Assembly: GCA_046348855.1 (NCBI GenBank)
Contig: JAXMDK010000004.1
Span: 115,047-179,046, forward strand
Origin: TMP-24 sp046348855
GTDB taxonomy: Bacteria > Pseudomonadota > Alphaproteobacteria > Rhodobacterales > Rhodobacteraceae
Direction: 5' to 3'
Length of the DNA stretch: 64,000 bases
Positions 25,511-34,726 of this stretch are shown here, in pieces. The notes beneath the pieces were generated by a model, which made no database searches, was not told where the DNA came from, and saw only the letters and a list, made by a program, of their open reading frames with translations. The stretch's first letter is position 1. Every line of letters starts with the position of its first letter. The translations under genes and the position numbers were made by a program.

Positions 25511-26305
25511 ATGAAATTCGTTCTTGCCGCCGCCGGGCTGATTGCCGGCGCCTTTTCGCTGGCGTCAGTCGCCGCCGCCGACAGCCTGCCCGACCTGAAG
25601 GGCCGCGAGGTCGTGGTCGTGACCGAAAACGCCTTCCCGCCGCTGCAGTTCCTCGACAAGTCCGGCAAGGCGATCGGCTGGGAATATGACGCGATGGACG
25701 AAATCGCCAAGCGGCTGAACATGAAGGTGAAGATCGAGAATTCCAGCTGGGACGCGATGATCCCGGCGGTCAGCGAAGGCCAGTTCGACATCGGCATGAC
25801 CGGCATCACCATCCGCGACGACCGCAAGGAAAAGGTCGATTTCTCGGACCCCTACATGCATTCGGAAATGCTGATGCTGGTGCGCGGCGATGAAAGCCGG
25901 TTCACCGACGCGAAAAGCTTTGGCGCCAACAAGGATCTTCTGATCGCCGCCCAGCCGGGCACCACGCCCTTCTATACCGCCGTCTATGACGTGCTGGACG
26001 GCAACGAGGCCAACCCGCGCATCAAGCTCTTTGAGACCTTCGGCGCCGGGGTCGAGGCGCTGAAGGCCGGCGACGTCGATCTGGTGCTGACCGACGGCAC
26101 CTCGGGCAAGGGCTATGTCGATGCGTCGAACGGCGGGCTGAAGATCGTGGGCGAGCCCCTGGGCGGCGAGGATTACGGGTTCATCTTCCCCAAGGGGTCG
26201 GACCTCGTGGCGCCGGTCAATGCCGCCATCGCGTCCCTGAAGGCCGACGGAACCTTCGACGCGCTGAACAAGAAATGGTTCCTCGACTACAAGATGGGCG
26301 AATGA
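25511..26305 (+). CDS. amino-acid ABC transporter substrate-binding protein (SBP family 3)
   Basis: 264 residues, GGAGC ribosome site. Signal peptide MKFVLAAAGLIAGAFSLASVAAA then mature DSLPDLKG. Typical polar-amino-acid binder: VVVVTENAFPPLQFLDKSGKAIGWEYDAMDEIAKRL, MTGITIRDDRKEKVDFSDPYM and QPGTTPFYTA. Ligand not predictable, though the family binds Arg, Gln, His, Cys and similar. Followed 43 bp later by its permease. Confidence 0.92.
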   Translation: MKFVLAAAGLIAGAFSLASVAAADSLPDLKGREVVVVTENAFPPLQFLDKSGKAIGWEYDAMDEIAKRLNMKVKIENSSWDAMIPAVSEGQFDIGMTGITIRDDRKEKVDFSDPYMHSEMLMLVRGDESRFTDAKSFGANKDLLIAAQPGTTPFYTAVYDVLDGNEANPRIKLFETFGAGVEALKAGDVDLVLTDGTSGKGYVDASNGGLKIVGEPLGGEDYGFIFPKGSDLVAPVNAAIASLKADGTFDALNKKWFLDYKMGE

Positions 26306-26348
26306 CAGCCGCGCTTGCCTCCGGGCCACGGCCCGGCGGCCCGTCGCC

Positions 26349-27149
26349 ATGACCCCACCTGCCCAGGACAAGCCCGAATTTCCCTACTGGCTGGCGGCGC
26401 TGATCGCCACCGGGCTGGTGTTGTTCGCGCTGGTCCTCGGCGACGATGTCTATGCGCAGGCCCTGTCGACCCTGTCGAAGGGGATCGGCATCACCCTGTT
26501 CGTGACCGTGGTCGCCTTCGCGCTGGCGTCGGCGCTGGGGCTGGTCATCGCGCTGGCTGGCCTGTCCACGCACATCGTGCCGCGCCAGCTCGCCCGGCTT
26601 TACGTCGAACTGGTGCGCGGCGTGCCGATCATCGTCCTCTTGCTCTATGTGGCTTTCGTCGTGGCCCCGGCGGCGGTTGTCCTGTGGAACGCGCTGATGG
26701 GGGCGCTGGGGCTGGAACCCCTGCGGCCGCGCGATTTTCCGTTCCTGTGGCGGGCGATCATCGCGCTGATGCTGGCCTATGCCGCCTTTCTGGCCGAGAT
26801 CTTCCGCGCCGGGCTTCTGTCGGTGGACGCCGGCCAGATCGAGGCCGCCAAGGCGCTGGGGCTGAGCGGCTACCGGCGCTTTCGCCATGTGGTCTTTCCG
26901 CAGGCCTTCCGCACGATCCTGCCGTCCTACGCCAACGATTTCGTGGCGATGGTCAAGGACAGCTCGCTCGTTTCGGTCCTGGGCGTGTCGGACGTGACCC
27001 AGCTGGGCAAGGTGACGGCGGCCGGCAACTTCCGCTATTTCGAAACCTACAACCTTGTGGCGCTGATCTACCTGACCATGACCATCGGCCTGTCGCTGGC
27101 GCTGAGGCGGCTGGAGGCGCGGCTGAGGGCGCGCCAGCGCAAGGCATGA
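26349..27149 (+). CDS. amino-acid ABC transporter permease (HisM/GlnP family)
   Basis: 266-residue integral membrane subunit with about five transmembrane segments and the EAA coupling loop EAAKALGLSGYRRFRHVVFPQAFRTILPSYAN; the preceding VELVRGVPIIVLLLYVAF is characteristic of the HisM/GlnP group. Only one permease gene is present and no ATPase gene follows; the next gene is a peptidase. Confidence 0.93.
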   Translation: MTPPAQDKPEFPYWLAALIATGLVLFALVLGDDVYAQALSTLSKGIGITLFVTVVAFALASALGLVIALAGLSTHIVPRQLARLYVELVRGVPIIVLLLYVAFVVAPAAVVLWNALMGALGLEPLRPRDFPFLWRAIIALMLAYAAFLAEIFRAGLLSVDAGQIEAAKALGLSGYRRFRHVVFPQAFRTILPSYANDFVAMVKDSSLVSVLGVSDVTQLGKVTAAGNFRYFETYNLVALIYLTMTIGLSLALRRLEARLRARQRKA

Positions 27150-27174
27150 TCGGCCCTGACCCCCGGAGAACCCG

Positions 27175-29202
27175 ATGACCAACCCGCTTCTGCAACCTTT
27201 TGATGCGCCCTTCGGCCTGCCGCCCTTCGGCCAGTTGACCGACGCCGATTTCGCGCCCGCCTTCGACGCCGCGCTGGCCGAGGCGCGGACCCGGATCGAA
27301 GCGATTGCCGCCGATCCGGCCGCGCCGACCTTCGCCAACGTGATCGCGGCGCTGGAACTGGCCGAGGAAAGGCTCGACCGGGTGTCGGCGGTCTTTTACA
27401 ACCTCGCCTCGGCCGACACGACCGACGCCCGGCAGGCGCTGGAGCGCGACCTTGCGCCGAAGATGGCGGCGTTTGCATCCGAAGTGACGATGAACCCGGC
27501 GCTGTGGGCGAAGATCTCCGGCCTGTGGGCGCGGCGCGAGGGGCTGGGGCTGAGTGACGAGGAACTGCGGGTCCTGACGCTTTATGAACGGATGTTCCGC
27601 CGGGCGGGGGCGGCGCTGGACGGGGCGGCGCGCGACCGGATGAAGGCGGTGAAGGAACGGCTGGCGGTCCTGTCGACGCGCTTTGCCCAGAACCTGCTGG
27701 CCGACGAACGCGACTGGGTGATGGCGCTGGCCCCGGCCGATCTGGCAGGGCTGCCCGATTTCGTCGTGGCGGCGGCACGGGCGGCGGCGGCCGAACGCGC
27801 GCAGGACGGACACGTGCTGACCCTGTCGCGGTCGCTGATCGTGCCGTTCCTGCAATTTTCCACCTGCCGCGACCTGCGCGAGACGGCCTGGCGGGCCTGG
27901 GTGGCGCGGGGCGCGAACGGCGGGGAAACCGACAACCGCGCGGTGGCCGCCGAAATCCTGGCGCTCCGGGCGGAACGGGCGGGACTTCTGGGGTACGCGA
28001 GCTTTGCCGACTACAAGCTGGAACCGGAAATGGCCAAGACCCCGCAGGCGGTGCGCGATCTGCTGATGCAGGTCTGGCAGCCGGCGCGGGCCAAGGCGCT
28101 GGCCGATCAGGCGGCGCTGACCGCGATGCTGAACGCCGACGGGATCAACGGCGATCTGGAGCCCTGGGACTGGCGCTATTACGCGGAAAAGCGGCGCAAG
28201 GCCGAACATGATCTCGACGAAGCCGAGGTCAAGTCCTACCTGGGGCTGGAGGCGATGATCGGCGCGGCCTTCGACTGCGCGCACCGGCTGTTCGGGCTGG
28301 AGTTCCGGCCGCTCGACGTGCCGCTTTACCATCCCGAGGCGCGGGCCTGGGAGGTGACGCGCAACGGCGAACATGTCGCGGTCTTCATCGGCGACTATTT
28401 CGCCCGGCCGTCGAAACGCTCCGGTGCCTGGATGTCGACCTTCCGTGGCCAGCGCAAACTGGGCGGCGCGGTCCGGCCGATCGCCGTCAATGTCTGCAAC
28501 TTCGCCCGGCCCGAGGCCGGCAAGCCCGCGCTTCTGTCCTGGGACGATGCGCGCACGCTGTTCCATGAATTCGGCCACGCGCTGCACGGGATGCTGTCGG
28601 ACGTGACCTATCCGATGGTGTCCTGCACCAATGTCGCGCGCGATTTTGTCGAACTGCCGAGCCAGCTTTACGAACATTGGCTGGAGGTGCCCGAAGTGCT
28701 GGCCCGCCACGCCCGCCACTGCGACACCGACGCGCCGATGCCTCAGGCGCTGCTGAAGCGATTGCTGGCGGCGCGCGACTTCGATCAGGGATTTGCCACT
28801 GTCGAATATGTCGCCTCGGCGCTGGTCGACCTGGCCTTCCACGAAGGTGTCCCGCCGGCCGACCCGATGGAACGTCAGGCCGAGGTGCTGGGCGCGCTGG
28901 GCCTGCCGCATGCCATCCCGATGCGCCATGCCACCCCGCATTTCGCCCATGTGTTCGGCGGCGACGGCTATTCGGCGGGCTATTACAGCTACATGTGGTC
29001 CGAGGTCATGGATGCCGATGCGTTCGAGGCCTTTGGCGAGGCTGGCGGGCCGTTTGATCCGGCGACCGCAGCACGGCTGGAAAAGTTCATCCTGTCGGCC
29101 GGCGGTCGGGCCGAGGCTGATGCGCTTTACCGCGCCTTCCGCGGCCGGATGCCGGGGGTCGAGGCGCTGTTGCGCGGGCGCGGGCTGGCAGCGGCCGGCT
29201 GA
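27175..29202 (+). CDS. M3 family oligopeptidase (oligopeptidase A / dipeptidyl carboxypeptidase type)
   Basis: 675-residue cytoplasmic zinc metallopeptidase. The active site is LFHEFGHALHGML: H464, E465 and H468 form HExxH, and the downstream third ligand lies in the family's conserved helix after it. Starts MTNPLLQPFDAPFGLPPFGQL, as in the Dcp/PrlC group, and ends with the usual substrate-lid motif FGGDGYSAGYYSYMWSEV. Likely degrades short peptides in the cytosol. Co-directional with the amino-acid importer 25 bp upstream. Confidence 0.93.
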   Translation: MTNPLLQPFDAPFGLPPFGQLTDADFAPAFDAALAEARTRIEAIAADPAAPTFANVIAALELAEERLDRVSAVFYNLASADTTDARQALERDLAPKMAAFASEVTMNPALWAKISGLWARREGLGLSDEELRVLTLYERMFRRAGAALDGAARDRMKAVKERLAVLSTRFAQNLLADERDWVMALAPADLAGLPDFVVAAARAAAAERAQDGHVLTLSRSLIVPFLQFSTCRDLRETAWRAWVARGANGGETDNRAVAAEILALRAERAGLLGYASFADYKLEPEMAKTPQAVRDLLMQVWQPARAKALADQAALTAMLNADGINGDLEPWDWRYYAEKRRKAEHDLDEAEVKSYLGLEAMIGAAFDCAHRLFGLEFRPLDVPLYHPEARAWEVTRNGEHVAVFIGDYFARPSKRSGAWMSTFRGQRKLGGAVRPIAVNVCNFARPEAGKPALLSWDDARTLFHEFGHALHGMLSDVTYPMVSCTNVARDFVELPSQLYEHWLEVPEVLARHARHCDTDAPMPQALLKRLLAARDFDQGFATVEYVASALVDLAFHEGVPPADPMERQAEVLGALGLPHAIPMRHATPHFAHVFGGDGYSAGYYSYMWSEVMDADAFEAFGEAGGPFDPATAARLEKFILSAGGRAEADALYRAFRGRMPGVEALLRGRGLAAAG

Positions 29203-29522
29203 TCGTCCGCCGCTATCGTTGACCATTCGTCGCCAATGGCGGAGACAGCTAGCCACTGTCCGCCTCCAACTCGGGATTTGTGGCGAAATCATGGCAAAAT
29301 TCTGTCCCGATTGACACAATTCGGGGCGGGTGGCATCTCGGCTGCAACGGCAAGGATGCAGGTCCGGTCGCGGCGAACCGCGCCTTTCAGGCGCAGCGGC
29401 GCGGCAAAGTTAGGCTGCCAGTATACCCGGCGGAATACGGCGGTCGGGGGGGGACACGAAAGTGCCCCCCTTCTTGCGTTCCTCCCCCTTTCCTTGCGCG
29501 TGCAACCGTGGCAGGTAGGGCC
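29203..29522 (+). other. 320-bp gene-free leader/terminator region
   Basis: No gene seen. Two hairpins: GGCGGA...CAG / CTG-TCCGCC (29238-29264, 9 pairs with a two-base bulge), 36 bases after the peptidase stop; and GGGGGG-CAC-GAAA-GTG-CCCCCC (29446-29470, one bulged A, GNRA loop) followed by TTCTT, 50 bases before the next start codon. The first fits a terminator for the peptidase gene, the second a terminator or attenuator in the leader of the FAD oxidoreductase. No known riboswitch pattern was recognised. Confidence 0.45.
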
Positions 29523-30608
29523 ATGCAAACGGATTTCCTGATCATCGGCGGCGGTATCGCCGGAGTTTCGGCGGCGGCGCGGCTGTCGCACCTGGGCCGC
29601 GTCACCCTGCTCGAGGCCGAGGAGCATCTGGCCCATCATGCCTCGGGACGCTCGGCCGCTCTCTATGAGCCCCACTATGGCCTGCCGCCCGTGGTGGCGC
29701 TGTCGCTGGCCAGCGGCGACTACCTGCGCCAGACCAATGGCGGTGTGCTCAGCCCGCGCGGCATGATGATCGTCGCCGGGCCGGACGAACGGGCCGAATT
29801 CGAGCGCGACATCAAGGTGATGGAGCTGGACGAGATCAGCTTCGATGCCGCGCGCGCCATCGTGCCGATCTTCAACCCCGACACGGTGCGCTATGTCGGC
29901 GCGGCCGATCACGCCTGGGACATCGACACCGACCTGCTGATCCAGAACTTCCTGCGCGAGGCCCGTGGCAACGGCGCCCAGGTGCTGACCGGCGCCCGGG
30001 CGACGGCCATCGCCCGCACCGCGACCGGCTGGCGGGTCACGACGGCCGCAGGCGCCCACGAAGGCCGGCTGCTGGTCAACGCAGCCGGGGCCTGGGCGGG
30101 CGAGGTGGCGGCGATGGCGGGCGTCGCGTCGCCGGGCTTCACGCCCCTGCGCCGGTCGATGGCGCGCATTCCGGCGCCGGGCGGTCTCGACGTGTCGGGC
30201 TGGCCGATGATCTTCGGGGTTGGCGAAACCTGGTACGCCACGCCCGACGCCGGGGCGCTGATCGTCTCGCCGGCCGAGGAACATCCGATGGACCCGCATG
30301 ACGCCTGGGCCGACGACATGGTCCTGGCCGAGGGGCTGGCGCGCTACGAGGAGCGGGTGACGGTGCCGGTGACGCGGCTTCTGGCTTCGTGGGCGGGGCT
30401 TCGGACCTTTTCGCCCGACCGGGTGCCGGTGATCGGATTCTCGCCCAGCGAGCCGGCCTTCTTCTGGCTGGCGGGGCAGGGCGGCTACGGCTTCCAAAGC
30501 TCGCCGGCGGCCAGCCAGCTTGCCGCCGACCTGATCGCCGGGAGGACGCCGGCGCTTGACCGGAAGGCCGTGGCGACCCTGTCGCCCAGCCGTTTTCCCG
30601 GCATCTGA
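29523..30608 (+). CDS. FAD-dependent D-amino-acid/amine oxidoreductase (DAO family)
   Basis: 361 residues from MQTDFLIIGGGIAGVSAAARL, the dinucleotide-binding GxGxxG start of the DAO fold. Further motifs: EHLAHHASGRSAALYEPHYG after the first beta-alpha-beta, LLVNAAGAWAGEVA, and the C-terminal FAD-contact GLRTFSPDRVPVIGF...GQGGYGFQSSPAAS. Resembles glycine oxidase/D-arginine dehydrogenase-type enzymes; exact amine substrate unknown. A longer frame upstream lacks homology. Confidence 0.86.
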   Translation: MQTDFLIIGGGIAGVSAAARLSHLGRVTLLEAEEHLAHHASGRSAALYEPHYGLPPVVALSLASGDYLRQTNGGVLSPRGMMIVAGPDERAEFERDIKVMELDEISFDAARAIVPIFNPDTVRYVGAADHAWDIDTDLLIQNFLREARGNGAQVLTGARATAIARTATGWRVTTAAGAHEGRLLVNAAGAWAGEVAAMAGVASPGFTPLRRSMARIPAPGGLDVSGWPMIFGVGETWYATPDAGALIVSPAEEHPMDPHDAWADDMVLAEGLARYEERVTVPVTRLLASWAGLRTFSPDRVPVIGFSPSEPAFFWLAGQGGYGFQSSPAASQLAADLIAGRTPALDRKAVATLSPSRFPGI

Positions 30609-30680
30609 CCGGCGGGCGCATCAGCGCACGTGACAGCGCCGTTGCGGGGCGCTAGAGGGAAGAAAAACAAGAGCAGAACC

Positions 30681-31454
30681 ATGCAACGCTTCGCCCGCCT
30701 GTCCGCGCTTTTCCTCGGCCTCGTTTTCCTTGCCGCCTGCGGCGGCGGGGGCGGTCATCCCTACGGCATTCCCGAACAGTTCAGCGACGCGAAGCCGGTG
30801 CGCTGGCGCGGCAAGGTCCCGTCCCACTATCCGGTGCACGGGGTCGACGTGTCGCGCTATCAGGGCGACGTCGATTGGCCGGCGGCCGCGGCCTCGGGCA
30901 TTTCGTTCGCCTTCATCAAGGCCACCGAGGGCGCCGAGATCGCCGACCCGATGTTCCAGACCAACTGGGCGCGGGCTGCGGCGGCCGGGGTGCCGCGCGG
31001 GGCCTATCACTTCTACTATTTCTGCCGCAGCGGGGCCGAGCAGGCCAACTGGTTCATCCAGCACGTGCCGGCCGAGCCGGGCGCGCTGCCGCCGGTGCTT
31101 GACATCGAATGGACCCATTCGCGCAACTGCCCGCAACATCCCGCCCCCGAGGTGGTGCGCGCCCAGGCGCTCGATTTCCTGAATATCCTCAGCGCCTACT
31201 ACGGGCGCCAGCCGATCATCTACACCAGCATCGACTTCTGGCAGGACAATGAACTGTGGCGGATCGGTGGCTATCACTTCTGGCTGCGCTCGGTCGCCGG
31301 CCATCCGCGCGACGTCTACGACGGCCAGCACTGGACCTTCTGGCAATATACCGGCACCGGCCTTGCGCCGGGTTTCCGCGGCCAGGTCGACCTGAACACC
31401 TACGAAGGCAGTGTCAGCGACTGGCAGAACTGGGTCGCGTCCAACCGGCTCTGA
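30681..31454 (+). CDS. GH25 lysozyme-like lipoprotein
   Basis: 257 residues. Lipoprotein signal MQRFARLSALFLGLVFLAAC with Cys20 in a good LAAC lipobox. Glycoside hydrolase family 25 (N,O-acetylmuramidase) features: HGVDVSRYQGDVDWPAAA (catalytic-site Asp), FAFIKATEGAEIADPMF, GAYHFYYF, and the catalytic DIEW at the barrel centre. Likely anchored to the outer membrane or periplasmic face, cutting peptidoglycan. Followed directly by a hairpin plus ATATTT box. Confidence 0.92.
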   Translation: MQRFARLSALFLGLVFLAACGGGGGHPYGIPEQFSDAKPVRWRGKVPSHYPVHGVDVSRYQGDVDWPAAAASGISFAFIKATEGAEIADPMFQTNWARAAAAGVPRGAYHFYYFCRSGAEQANWFIQHVPAEPGALPPVLDIEWTHSRNCPQHPAPEVVRAQALDFLNILSAYYGRQPIIYTSIDFWQDNELWRIGGYHFWLRSVAGHPRDVYDGQHWTFWQYTGTGLAPGFRGQVDLNTYEGSVSDWQNWVASNRL

Positions 31455-31473
31455 CGCGCTGCCAAAGGCAAGG

Positions 31474-31523
31474 CCGGGGGCCAGCCCCCGGGCCCCCGGG
31501 ATATTTTCGGACAGAAAGTGAAC
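31474..31523 (+). repeat. intergenic composite copy b: GC hairpin plus ATATTT box
   Basis: Begins 20 bases after the GH25 stop. CCGGGGGC-CA-GCCCCCGG (31474-31491) is followed by GGGATATTTTCGGACAGAA and GTGAAC. Same order (hairpin, then GGGATATTT box) as copy c after hutF and, reversed, copy d after puuD. Acts plausibly as a terminator; the conserved box after the stem is unexplained. Confidence 0.55.
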
Positions 31524-31612
31524 GCAGCCCGCACCAGAGGGAGCGGGCTGCCATTTTCTGTCGATGAGTATTTAGGGAGGGTTCGGGACGGCAGGGCCGT
31601 CCCGATTGTCGC

Positions 31613-34108
31613 TCAGCCGTCGATGCGGATGCGCTCGTTCTTCGGGTCGAACGGGCTGTCCTCGGTCACCACCGCATCCCAGAGCTGGCGCAGCATCCGC
31701 ACCTTGAGCTTCGTGCCGGGCGTGGCCAGGTCGGGGCGGACGTAGCCCATGCCGATCTGTTTGCCGAAGGCCACCGAATAGCCACCCGAGGTCAGGCGGC
31801 CGACCTTCTGGCCGTCATGCAGGAGCGCTTCCTTGCCCCAGGGATCGGCGTCGGCCGGCCCGTCGATCAGCACCGTCACGCACATGGCGCGGATGCCCTT
31901 GTCGATCATCGCCTGCTTGCCCTGGAAGTCCTTCGACATGTCGACGAAGCGCGGCAGGCCGGCCTCGAGCGGCGTGGCGTCGCGGCCAAGCTCGGTGCCG
32001 AAGGCGCGGTAGCTCTTTTCCTGCCTCAGCCAGTTCTGGGCGCGGGCGCCGACGAGCTTCAGCCCGTGCTTTTCGCCGGCTTTCATCAGTTGGTCGAACA
32101 GGTAGTTCTGCATCTCGATCGGGTGATGCAGTTCCCAGCCCAGCTCGCCCGTATAGGCGACGCGGATCGCGTTCACCGGGCACATGCCCAGTTCGATCTT
32201 CTTGGCCGACAGCCACGGGAAGCGCTTGTTCGACAACGCCGTGGCCGGGTCGGCATCGCCGATGAGTTCGGCCAGGATCTTGCGGCTGTTCGGGCCGGCC
32301 AGCGCGAAGACGCCCCACTGGGTGGTCACGTTCTGGATTTCGATATGGCCGAACTCGGGCGCCTTGTCCTCGGCGCACTTGCGCAGGTAGTCGGCGTCAT
32401 AGTCGGTCCAGGCCCCGGCCGAGACGAGATAATACTCGTTCTCGCCATTGCGGACGATCGTGTATTCGGTCCGGGTGGTGCCGGCCGGGGTCAGCGCATA
32501 GGTCAGGTTGATGCGGCCGATCTTCGGCAGGGCGTTGCAGGTGAACCAGTCGAGGAAGGCGGTCGCGCCCGGCCCGCGGACCATGTGCTTGGTAAAGGCG
32601 GTGGCGTCGATCAGACCGGCGGTTTCGCGCAGGGCCCTGGCTTCCTCGACCGCATATTTCCACCAGCCGCCGCGGCGGAAGCTGCGGGCGTCATGGTCGA
32701 AGTTGGCGGGCGCATCGACGGGGCCGTAGTAGTTCGGGCGGTCCCAGCCGTTCACCTGGCCGAACTGGGCGCCGCGCGCCTTCTGGCGGTCGTAGGCGGG
32801 CGAGGTCCTGAGCGGCCGGCAGGCTTCGCGTTCCTCGTCCGGGTGGTGGAGGATGAAGACATGCTCGTAGCATTCCTCGTTCTTCCGGGCCGCATATTCG
32901 GTCGTCATCCACGAGCCGTAGCGCTTGGGGTCGAGCGAGGCCATGTCGATCTCGGCTTCGCCCTCGACCATCATCTGGGCAAGGTAATAGCCGGTGCCGC
33001 CCGCCGCGGTGATCCCGAACGAGAAGCCTTCGGCCATCCACATGTTGCGCAGGCCCGGATAGGGGCCGACCAGCGGGTTGCCATCGGGCGTATAGCAGAT
33101 CGGCCCGTTGAAATCGTCCTTCAGACCAACGGTTTCCGACGAGGGGATGCGGTGGATGAAGGACATGTATTCGCCCTCGATCCGTTCGAGGTCGAGCGGG
33201 AACAGGTCGGCGCGGAAGCTCTCCGGCACATCGTAGAGGAAGCGCGCCGGGGCGTTGCGTTCGTAGGGGCCGAGAATCCAGCCGCCGCGTTCCTCGCGGA
33301 CATACCATTTGGCGTCGGCGTCGCGCAGGACCGGATGCTCGGGGTTGGTCTTGCGGTATTCCTGCAGCATCGGGTCGGGTTCGGTGACGATGTACTGATG
33401 CTCGACCGGGATCGCCGGGGTCTTGACGCCCAGAAGCCGGGCGGTGCGCTGGGCATGGTTGCCGGTGGCGGTGACGACGTGCTCGGCGTGGATTTCAAAG
33501 GTTTCCTCGCCCGGCACCAGCATGCCGCCCTTCTCGACCATGATATGGCCCGAGACGATCCATTCCGACCCGGTCCACTTGTAGCTGTCGACCTGGGCCT
33601 TCTGGACGATCTTGACGCCGCGCTGGCGGGCGCCCTTGGCCATCGCCTGGGTCACGTCGGCAGGGTTGATATAGCCGTCCTGCGGATGGAACAGCGCGCC
33701 CTTCAGATCCTCGGTCCTGACCAGCGGCCAGCGGTCCTTGATGTCCTTGGGCGTCAGGAATTCGTGGTAGACGTCGGCGGTTTCGGCGACCGACGAATAG
33801 AGCATGTATTCGTCCATCCGCGCGTCGGTCTGGGCCATGCGCAGGTTGCCGACCACGTAGAAGCCGGCGTTCAGGCCGGTTTCGGCCTCGAGCGTCTTGT
33901 AGAAGTCGACCGAATACTTGTGGATGTGAGTCGTCGCGTAGGACATGTTGAACAAGGGCAGCAGCCCCGCCGCATGCCAGGTCGACCCCGAGGTCAGCGC
34001 ATCGCGCTCCAGCAGCATCGTGTCCCAGCCGGCCTTTGCCAGGTGATAGGCGATGCCGGTCCCGACGGCGCCGCCGCCGACGACAAGAGCTTTGACATGG
34101 GTTTTCAT
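31613..34108 (-). CDS. dimethylglycine/sarcosine dehydrogenase family flavoprotein (DAO + GcvT fusion)
   Basis: 831 residues. N-terminal FAD domain (VVGGGAVGTGIAYHLAKAGWDTMLLERD) with STWHAAGL, where His45 corresponds to the covalent flavin His of dimethylglycine and sarcosine dehydrogenases. A middle FAO_M segment (SYGSWMTTEYAARKNEECYEHVF) and a C-terminal aminomethyltransferase (GcvT-like) half from about residue 430 complete it. The family oxidatively demethylates dimethylglycine or sarcosine and passes the one-carbon unit to tetrahydrofolate. Start chosen at MKTHVKALVV with GAGGAG upstream. Which N-methylated glycine is used cannot be read from sequence. Confidence 0.88.
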   Translation of the reverse strand: MKTHVKALVVGGGAVGTGIAYHLAKAGWDTMLLERDALTSGSTWHAAGLLPLFNMSYATTHIHKYSVDFYKTLEAETGLNAGFYVVGNLRMAQTDARMDEYMLYSSVAETADVYHEFLTPKDIKDRWPLVRTEDLKGALFHPQDGYINPADVTQAMAKGARQRGVKIVQKAQVDSYKWTGSEWIVSGHIMVEKGGMLVPGEETFEIHAEHVVTATGNHAQRTARLLGVKTPAIPVEHQYIVTEPDPMLQEYRKTNPEHPVLRDADAKWYVREERGGWILGPYERNAPARFLYDVPESFRADLFPLDLERIEGEYMSFIHRIPSSETVGLKDDFNGPICYTPDGNPLVGPYPGLRNMWMAEGFSFGITAAGGTGYYLAQMMVEGEAEIDMASLDPKRYGSWMTTEYAARKNEECYEHVFILHHPDEEREACRPLRTSPAYDRQKARGAQFGQVNGWDRPNYYGPVDAPANFDHDARSFRRGGWWKYAVEEARALRETAGLIDATAFTKHMVRGPGATAFLDWFTCNALPKIGRINLTYALTPAGTTRTEYTIVRNGENEYYLVSAGAWTDYDADYLRKCAEDKAPEFGHIEIQNVTTQWGVFALAGPNSRKILAELIGDADPATALSNKRFPWLSAKKIELGMCPVNAIRVAYTGELGWELHHPIEMQNYLFDQLMKAGEKHGLKLVGARAQNWLRQEKSYRAFGTELGRDATPLEAGLPRFVDMSKDFQGKQAMIDKGIRAMCVTVLIDGPADADPWGKEALLHDGQKVGRLTSGGYSVAFGKQIGMGYVRPDLATPGTKLKVRMLRQLWDAVVTEDSPFDPKNERIRIDG

Positions 34109-34265
34109 CGGGCAACTCCTCGGGGATTCCTTTGGGTCATATCTGACAGGAAGCGGCCGCACCATTCATGTCAGCCCGACTATTATGGGGAAGAAAACGA
34201 CATCCGGTCATGTCGCAGTCGGCGCTTCGACTGCGGACGGGTCGACGGCCGGGGCGGGGGTGGCC

Positions 34266-34718
34266 CTACAGGCGCGACAGGACAAGCCCGGCCATGACCA
34301 AGGCCACCGCCAGCAGGCGCCGGAGGCTGATCGCCTGCACCGCCATGCCGAAGGCGCCGATCTGGTCGAGGATCAGGGCCGCGGTCAGCTGGCCGAGAAT
34401 CATCGCCGCGACCGCCGACAGAACGCCGGTGCGGGCGACGCCGAACACCACCGACCAGACGTAGAAGGCGCCGAGGAAGCCGCCGACCAGTTGCCACCAG
34501 GGTACGCCGGCAAGCCGCGCTACCGGCGACCCGCCACTGGTGGCGAGGGTGGCGACGGAAAGCAGCAGGAAGCCCACGCCGAACGATACCGCCGCGGCCA
34601 GCACCGGGCTGGCGACCGACCGGCTGAGCGCGGCATTGATCGGCGCCTGCACGGCGATGGCAGCGCCGCCAAGGCAGATCAGCAGCAAGGGAAGGACCGG
34701 TAACTGCATCCTGGACAT
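34266..34718 (-). CDS. DMT-family transporter, YdcZ/DUF606 type
   Basis: 150 residues, almost entirely hydrophobic with five predicted helices (LPLLLICLGGAAIAVQAPIN, AAAVSFGVGFLLLSVATLA, and so on). Matches the half-size EamA-like DUF606 group, which usually works as pairs or dimers. Substrate unknown. Sits eight bases after the dehydrogenase gene on the same strand, suggesting cotranscription. Confidence 0.82.
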   Translation of the reverse strand: MSRMQLPVLPLLLICLGGAAIAVQAPINAALSRSVASPVLAAAVSFGVGFLLLSVATLATSGGSPVARLAGVPWWQLVGGFLGAFYVWSVVFGVARTGVLSAVAAMILGQLTAALILDQIGAFGMAVQAISLRRLLAVALVMAGLVLSRL

Positions 34719-34726
34719 CCCGCGCC

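Noticed and set aside
29311..29339. TTGACA as a -35 box for the FAD oxidoreductase
   Set aside because: No acceptable -10 hexamer at 16-18 bases spacing; the gene start is almost 200 bases further on.
31817..34297. 826-residue plus-strand open frame over the dimethylglycine dehydrogenase gene
   Set aside because: Antisense shadow; the minus-strand protein has full FAD and GcvT motifs.
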